NCBI GenBank assembly: GCA_947088195.1
Contig: CAMUFS010000079.1
Location: 1-10,739 of the forward strand
Direction: 5' to 3'
Source of the DNA: an uncultured Clostridia bacterium
Lineage (GTDB): Bacteria; Bacillota; Clostridia; Lachnospirales; Lachnospiraceae
Length of the DNA: 10,739 nt
Part shown: in pieces, positions 6,331 to 10,739 of the stretch
Position numbering within the stretch: the first letter of the stretch is position 1
How the letters are laid out: each line of letters begins with the position of its first letter
The notes under the pieces: generated by a model
Database searches by the model: none
Told to the model about the DNA's origin: nothing
The model's input: the letters and a program-made list of their open reading frames with translations, nothing else
Translations under genes and position numbers: made by a program

Positions 6331-7881
6331 CTATTTATAATAATACCCTCGATCACTTATTATCTTCACTGGCTGCAATTCAAAAAATATAACACCATTC
6401 TCTCTGATAAAAAGTGAAAAGGTAAGTTTATCCTCTGCCCTTTCTATCAGACAGCTATATAAAAAAGGTCTTGCACTTTCTTTTAAAAGTCTTTTTTGTT
6501 TCCCGTCTAGGCTGGAAGGCTCTCCCATATTGTGCCAAAGCCGCAGCGGATTACAGGTTTCTTCATCAACCGTCCTTGTGATTAAGGTATATTTCTTTGG
6601 TGTTGGTTCTGTAATTTCTACAGACACTTCCAGTTCCTTTTGTATATCTTCTACTCCTATCATCCAAGCGATTCCACAGTAGGCATCTTTTTCTCTCCGC
6701 ATCAAGATCATATTTTCAGAACGGTAAATACAAGTTCCTTTTAATTCCTTATAAAACCGAAAAGTCCAAAATGTTGGTTTTGGAATACAGCCATTTGCCA
6801 CAAGTCCAAATCCCCCATGAAAAGGAGTAAATGGCACGCCCTGTTCTTCGAAAATATCTCCAAATGTCCAATAAGAATAGGATTCATTCACATCACCTAA
6901 TCTGGACAATAAATAGGCAATATATGCCGCATTTTGATTGGTATCATGCAATGGACAATTTGGTATATAAGAAGTATTAAATTCTGTAATATGTATCTTC
7001 AATCCTCGATATGCCTCAAAGCTATCTATAATCTCTCTTGTTGTTTTTAAATTTGCCAAGCCTTGATCTGCATCTGATAACTTGGCATATCCATAGTGTC
7101 CTTTCATCTCTGGAACTTCCGTTGTATAATGATGGCGCGTCACAAAGTCAAGCGCAATCTTTTTCTTCTCACAAAAATCCAAAAACTCTCGGATCCAAAT
7201 TTCATCCTGCACACCGCAGATTGCTGGTCCTCCTACCTGAAAACGAATATCTAATGCTTTGATCGCCTGAAAAGTATAATAAAACAGCTTAAAATACTCC
7301 TTCTTGTCAGCATCCTTCCAAAATACAGATAGATTAGGCTCATTCCACACCTCAATAGGCCAGCTTACCACCTCTTTCTCCCCATACCGCTCCATCAGAT
7401 GATGAAGTGTCGCTGTCACAAGTTCACACCACGCCTTATAGTTTTTCGGCGGTGTGACATTTCCCTGCCAATAAAAAACTGTCTGATCGCCAGATGACAT
7501 TTTCTGCGGCATAAACCCAAGTTCAAGAAATGGACGAATGCCAAGTTTTTGGTAATTGTCCATTACCATATCCAGATAAGTAAAATTGTATTCTACTTTT
7601 ATCTCCCCTCTGTCATCCTGATATTCCTGATAGATTGCCATGTCATCCGAAAAGAGCCCATGTCCCCGGATATATCGAAAACCAATCTCTTCTTGTACAA
7701 GCTTAAGCTGCTCCTGATATTCCTGATGCAAAGCTAACCCCATCCTGCCAGTTCCAACACAATAATCTACATTATTATAAAAAGGCACTTCCTGCTTTCC
7801 ATCTATTCTATAAACTTTGTGCTCTCTCAAACTATCTATCACCACACTTTCCAAAAAATTAATAAATTTGGTACTTTCCAC
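6331..7881 (-). CDS. GH39 glycoside hydrolase, probable beta-xylosidase
   Basis: A cytoplasmic GH39 enzyme that would release xylose from the non-reducing end of xylo-oligosaccharides by a retaining mechanism. The early family pattern is CVGTGRMGLALHQEYQ (41-56), followed by FRYIRGHGLFSDDM (68-81). The acid/base is E181 in IEVWNEPN and the nucleophile is E300 in HITEFNTS. A beta-sandwich C-terminal part follows from about 430. The length of 516 is normal for bacterial GH39 xylosidases. The GTG at 7881 overlaps the GH8 gene by 23 bases but has no clear ribosome binding site. A GTG at 7842 is preceded by GGAAAG just after the GH8 stop and is a real alternative, costing only 13 residues. No signal peptide is seen with either start. 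Alpha-L-iduronidase, also in GH39, is unlikely in this context. Confidence 0.88.
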   Translation of the reverse strand: MESTKFINFLESVVIDSLREHKVYRIDGKQEVPFYNNVDYCVGTGRMGLALHQEYQEQLKLVQEEIGFRYIRGHGLFSDDMAIYQEYQDDRGEIKVEYNFTYLDMVMDNYQKLGIRPFLELGFMPQKMSSGDQTVFYWQGNVTPPKNYKAWCELVTATLHHLMERYGEKEVVSWPIEVWNEPNLSVFWKDADKKEYFKLFYYTFQAIKALDIRFQVGGPAICGVQDEIWIREFLDFCEKKKIALDFVTRHHYTTEVPEMKGHYGYAKLSDADQGLANLKTTREIIDSFEAYRGLKIHITEFNTSYIPNCPLHDTNQNAAYIAYLLSRLGDVNESYSYWTFGDIFEEQGVPFTPFHGGFGLVANGCIPKPTFWTFRFYKELKGTCIYRSENMILMRREKDAYCGIAWMIGVEDIQKELEVSVEITEPTPKKYTLITRTVDEETCNPLRLWHNMGEPSSLDGKQKRLLKESARPFLYSCLIERAEDKLTFSLFIRENGVIFFELQPVKIISDRGYYYK

Positions 7882-9010
7882 TTAGAGCAAGAAATGCAAA
7901 CAAATATAGGCAATTATCATAATATCTGTGCTTTCCACAACGAAGAGGCTGATTCCAAAACCATTCCACCCACCGCTTTGCCACATCAAAATCTTCTGCT
8001 TCCCCACAAACAGTAAGCGCTCCCTGTGCGGTCGCCGCCAGCAACCCTGTCGGATGTAATACAGGCTTATCCACGGGTGTGCCATCCACTTGATAGATAC
8101 ACCTTACAGCTTCCAGATCGGTGCCAAAAAAATTCATTATCCGAAGCGGCACACTATATTGTCCTCTGTCTATCCCAAACCATACATAATCCAAACCGAT
8201 ATTTGCCGCGGTTCGATAGGCATCACTGTAGAACCAGCCATGTTCCTGCCCCCATGAACGTTCTCTATGCACTGGACTTCCATCAAATTCCCCATATTCT
8301 GGACTCAATCCGGTAACTGGATGGGACGCTAGATTAAGATAATTTCTGCTTGCCTCTGCCGCCTGCTTCCAAAATTCTCTGTCCTCCTCATCTGCCCACA
8401 AGGCAAACAATTCATAAAAATGTGGCAAATGATAGGATGGATCGGTAAAATCTGCTCCCGGAACAAAAAGAATCTGCTTCTTTTCCATATTCCACATGGG
8501 TTTTCCTTGTTCTGTATTTTCTCCTTTGTGGATACAAGCTCTCAGAATTGCCCTCGCCTCAGAGGAATAACAAAAAATACCTTCCCCGTCACCCCACCGG
8601 TGGGAGGCAAAAAAGAGTGCCATTGCATAATATTCCTCGCCGTCTGGCGCAGGACCATACGCATTTTTTGTCCCATCTATCTGGCAGGACCACGCAAAAT
8701 ATCCCTTATTCTCTCCATCAGCAAGAAACATAAATGTTTTTGACCATTTCCAGATACGGTCAAATTCTTCTTTTTTATCAAGCTGCACACAGAGCATCAT
8801 GCCATAAGACATTCCTTCTGTTCTTACATCATGGTTTCCCGTATCTTCCATGTATCCCATATTTTCAAGCACCGGATGATAAATTCTTTCATCTTCCCTG
8901 CCATAAAAAAATGTATCTGTAACAATTTGAAGCTTTTTCTCAATCTCTTCTTCTGTTTTTCCTATTTCCAGAAAAAGATTTCGATATTTTTTGTTATGAA
9001 ATACACTCAT
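7859..9010 (-). CDS. GH8 reducing-end xylose-releasing exo-oligoxylanase (Rex)
   Basis: This enzyme removes xylose from the reducing end of xylo-oligosaccharides (EC 3.2.1.156 type), complementing the GH39 enzyme that works from the other end. Numbering from the ATG at 9010 gives 383 residues. E65 in DVRTEGMSYG is the general acid and D263 in WFYSDAYRT the general base, both as in characterised Rex enzymes. DGEEYYAMALFFASHRWG (123-140) is a further family block. LHP (318-320) matches the loop that, as I recall, blocks extended substrates and gives Rex its exo action. An upstream ATG at 9040 would add ten residues. The 9010 start is preferred because AAGGA lies nine bases before it, just after the preceding gene's stop, and because family similarity starts there. 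There is no signal peptide, so it is intracellular. A plain endo-acting GH8 is less likely. Confidence 0.9.
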   Translation of the reverse strand: MSVFHNKKYRNLFLEIGKTEEEIEKKLQIVTDTFFYGREDERIYHPVLENMGYMEDTGNHDVRTEGMSYGMMLCVQLDKKEEFDRIWKWSKTFMFLADGENKGYFAWSCQIDGTKNAYGPAPDGEEYYAMALFFASHRWGDGEGIFCYSSEARAILRACIHKGENTEQGKPMWNMEKKQILFVPGADFTDPSYHLPHFYELFALWADEEDREFWKQAAEASRNYLNLASHPVTGLSPEYGEFDGSPVHRERSWGQEHGWFYSDAYRTAANIGLDYVWFGIDRGQYSVPLRIMNFFGTDLEAVRCIYQVDGTPVDKPVLHPTGLLAATAQGALTVCGEAEDFDVAKRWVEWFWNQPLRCGKHRYYDNCLYLFAFLALSGKYQIY

Positions 9011-9026
9011 TTTTTCCCCATCCTTC

Positions 9027-10190
9027 TCAATGGCTGCCATATGTCCCTTCTAAAGAAAAATTGACATTTCTCACATTTTCTTTTCTCTTAGAAGAAGCAC
9101 GTTTTTTATTTAGCTCCTGAAGAAAAAGCTCTTCATCCAAAGGCAGACAAATCTCCTTGCCCGTCCAGCTTGACAGATGCATCATATTTGACAGAGTTAG
9201 TCCATAAATGCCTTCTCTGCCATCAGCTATCAATGGACTTCCTGTAAGAATACAATCTACAAATGCCTGCATCACTCCTGTGTGCTGCAAACTTTCTCCA
9301 TCCATCTCAGGTACAAATATTCCCCCGGCAGGTTTTGCAAAACCTTCCATAGAAGAATACATAAATGCTCTTTCATCCTCCATCCGATAACAAGTAAGCG
9401 TTCCATTCTCACAGATTAGCTGTCCTTTTGTCAGATCAATCTCAAATCGGTTTGTCCCCGGAGCCTCCCCAGTTGAGGTGACAAATACACCTGTGGCTCC
9501 ATTTGGATATTCCAGATAGGCTGTCACATCATCCTCCACCTCAACATTATGCCATTTTCCCTCATGACAATAAGCTTTTACTTTTGATGGCATACCACAG
9601 ATCCACTGAAGCAAATCAAGCTGGTGCGGACATTGATTTAAAAGAACACCGCCGCCCTCTCCGTTCCATGTTCCTCTCCAGTCCCCGGAATCATAATATA
9701 TCTGTGTCCGATACCAATCTGTAATAATCCAATTTACTCTTTTTATCTCTCCAAGCTCTCCACTCTGCACCAGTTCATGCATCTTGCGGTAACGAAAATC
9801 TGTGCGCTGATTAAACATTAATGCAAATATTTTATCTGACTGATCCGCCGCCTCATTCATCTCACGCACCTGCTTTGTATAAACTCCCGCTGGCTTTTCA
9901 CACAGAACATGAAAACCACGTTTCAACGCTTTGATTGTTATTTCTGGATGCTGATAATGAGGAACTGCTATGATTACCGCATCACAGCACTTTGCCGCAA
10001 ATAACTCCTCTTCATCTTGAAATATCTGCACAACAGAGGAAAGCTTCTCTTTTGCCCACTGTCTTCTCTCCTCTCTTTTATCCGCCACTGCCACAAGTTC
10101 AGCGTGATTTACCAAGCCTTCTGCCAAAGTTTTGCAATGGCTGCTTCCCATATTTCCGACTCCGATCACTCCAATTTTAACTTTCTCCAT
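9027..10190 (-). CDS. Gfo/Idh/MocA family oxidoreductase
   Basis: An NAD(P)-dependent sugar or polyol dehydrogenase-type protein. Numbering from the ATG at 10190 gives 387 residues. The N-terminal Rossmann fold has IGVGNMG (9-15), followed by CEKPAG with the conserved K99. The C-terminal substrate domain has CPHQLDLLQW with the catalytic-type H189. The substrate is not readable from sequence; in this operon a xylose-, arabinose- or uronate-related compound is plausible, but that is inference. The 10190 start is preferred over the ATG at 10214 because AGAGG lies about six bases before it and the Rossmann strand begins right after it, whereas the earlier ATG has no properly spaced site. The gene ends 16 bases before the preferred GH8 start. 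It is clearly paralogous to the gene on its upstream side. Confidence 0.88.
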   Translation of the reverse strand: MEKVKIGVIGVGNMGSSHCKTLAEGLVNHAELVAVADKREERRQWAKEKLSSVVQIFQDEEELFAAKCCDAVIIAVPHYQHPEITIKALKRGFHVLCEKPAGVYTKQVREMNEAADQSDKIFALMFNQRTDFRYRKMHELVQSGELGEIKRVNWIITDWYRTQIYYDSGDWRGTWNGEGGGVLLNQCPHQLDLLQWICGMPSKVKAYCHEGKWHNVEVEDDVTAYLEYPNGATGVFVTSTGEAPGTNRFEIDLTKGQLICENGTLTCYRMEDERAFMYSSMEGFAKPAGGIFVPEMDGESLQHTGVMQAFVDCILTGSPLIADGREGIYGLTLSNMMHLSSWTGKEICLPLDEELFLQELNKKRASSKRKENVRNVNFSLEGTYGSH

Positions 10191-10223
10191 TTTTATCCTC
10201 TTCCTGCGCCGCATCTTCTATTA

Positions 10224-10739
10224 TTACCAAAGAACACTCCATCGACGCGAGTATTCTCCTGTTATCTGTTCTCTCTGCACCACCCTTGATGGCTGTACCT
10301 CTTCTTCCTGTTTTTTCTTTAAATAAGACAAATATTCTTGTTCATCTATCGGAACTGTCACCCAGTCATCCTTCCATGCGGAAAGATACGCCGCATTTCC
10401 AAGCATTAACCCATAGATGCCATCCTCACCCGGCGCAATCAGCTTTTCCCCACTCCTCACCGCGTTGACAAAATTTCTCAAAATACCAAGATGGCCTGCA
10501 TTTGCCTTTTCTTCTGTATATTCTATGTATGTTACAGGTTCTCGTGGCATACCCTCTTTTGAGGTATAACAAATTTCCCGCTCATCTTGTTCTAGGAGAA
10601 AGAGCTTTAACATCCCATTTTCAACCACTGCCTTTCCAAGACTTCCACTGATTTCCATCCGATTTGTTCCGGGATATTCCCCAGTAGAAGTGATAAAGGC
10701 AGCCGTCGCACCATTGCTGTATTCTGCATAGATGGTTGC
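10224..10739 (-). CDS. Gfo/Idh/MocA family oxidoreductase, C-terminal part (cut by window edge)
   Basis: The frame stays open to the last base of the window, so the gene starts outside it; the visible 171 residues are the C-terminal substrate-binding domain. They align with the downstream paralogue: NGATAAFITSTGEYPGTNRM matches NGATGVFVTSTGEAPGTNRF, and EDGIYGLMLGNAAYLSAW matches REGIYGLTLSNMMHLSSW. The Met at 10658 is internal and should not be taken as a start. The stop lies 33 bases before the preferred start of the next gene, so the two are cotranscribed. The nucleotide-binding domain and catalytic residues are outside the window, so activity cannot be judged. The pair probably arose by tandem duplication, with enough divergence to suggest different substrates or a two-step reaction. 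Confidence 0.88.
   Translation of the reverse strand, partial: ATIYAEYSNGATAAFITSTGEYPGTNRMEISGSLGKAVVENGMLKLFLLEQDEREICYTSKEGMPREPVTYIEYTEEKANAGHLGILRNFVNAVRSGEKLIAPGEDGIYGLMLGNAAYLSAWKDDWVTVPIDEQEYLSYLKKKQEEEVQPSRVVQREQITGEYSRRWSVLW

Noticed and set aside
8420..8743. A 107-codon plus-strand frame within the GH8 gene
   Set aside because: It lies opposite well-conserved GH8 coding sequence and shows no recognisable domain or translation signal.

Overview
The window looks like a chromosomal stretch of a low-GC Clostridia bacterium, most likely a gut Lachnospiraceae. This rests on AT-rich DNA, strong AGGAGG-type ribosome binding sites, a TnpX-type large serine recombinase, and a GH8/GH39/acetylesterase set typical of xylan-using Firmicutes. 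No marker gene confirms the taxon.

Layout. Positions 1-282 hold no supported gene but carry a good promoter (TTGCTG, 17 bases, TATAAT) for a solitary Uma2-family endonuclease on the plus strand (283-825). A two-way hairpin terminator (877-921) separates it from everything else, which is on the minus strand. Reading along the minus strand from the right edge: a Gfo/Idh/MocA oxidoreductase cut by the window edge, a second paralogous Gfo/Idh/MocA gene, a GH8 reducing-end xylose-releasing exo-oligoxylanase, a GH39 beta-xylosidase and an SGNH-type carbohydrate esterase. These are packed head to tail as one operon and closed by a hairpin terminator (4583-4608). None has a signal peptide, so the set probably finishes imported, acetylated xylo-oligosaccharides in the cytoplasm. 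The two oxidoreductases may process a released sugar, but their substrate cannot be read from the sequence.

Below the operon come a nested inverted repeat (4525-4574), a very AT-rich membrane acyltransferase with its own extended -10 promoter, and a large serine recombinase. The recombinase is frameshifted at a run of nine G (coding strand); with eight G it would read on to 1775. Directly after that second stop codon, recognisable subtilisin (S8) sequence begins, exactly where the catalytic Asp motif should be. The Asp and everything before it are missing.

The most interesting reading is that 1775 or close to it is the end of an integrated element that entered an S8 peptidase gene at its catalytic Asp codon. 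The missing 5' part of the peptidase would then lie at the far end of the element. No such fragment was recognised in the window, so the element's size and cargo (acyltransferase only, or also the xylan operon) remain open.
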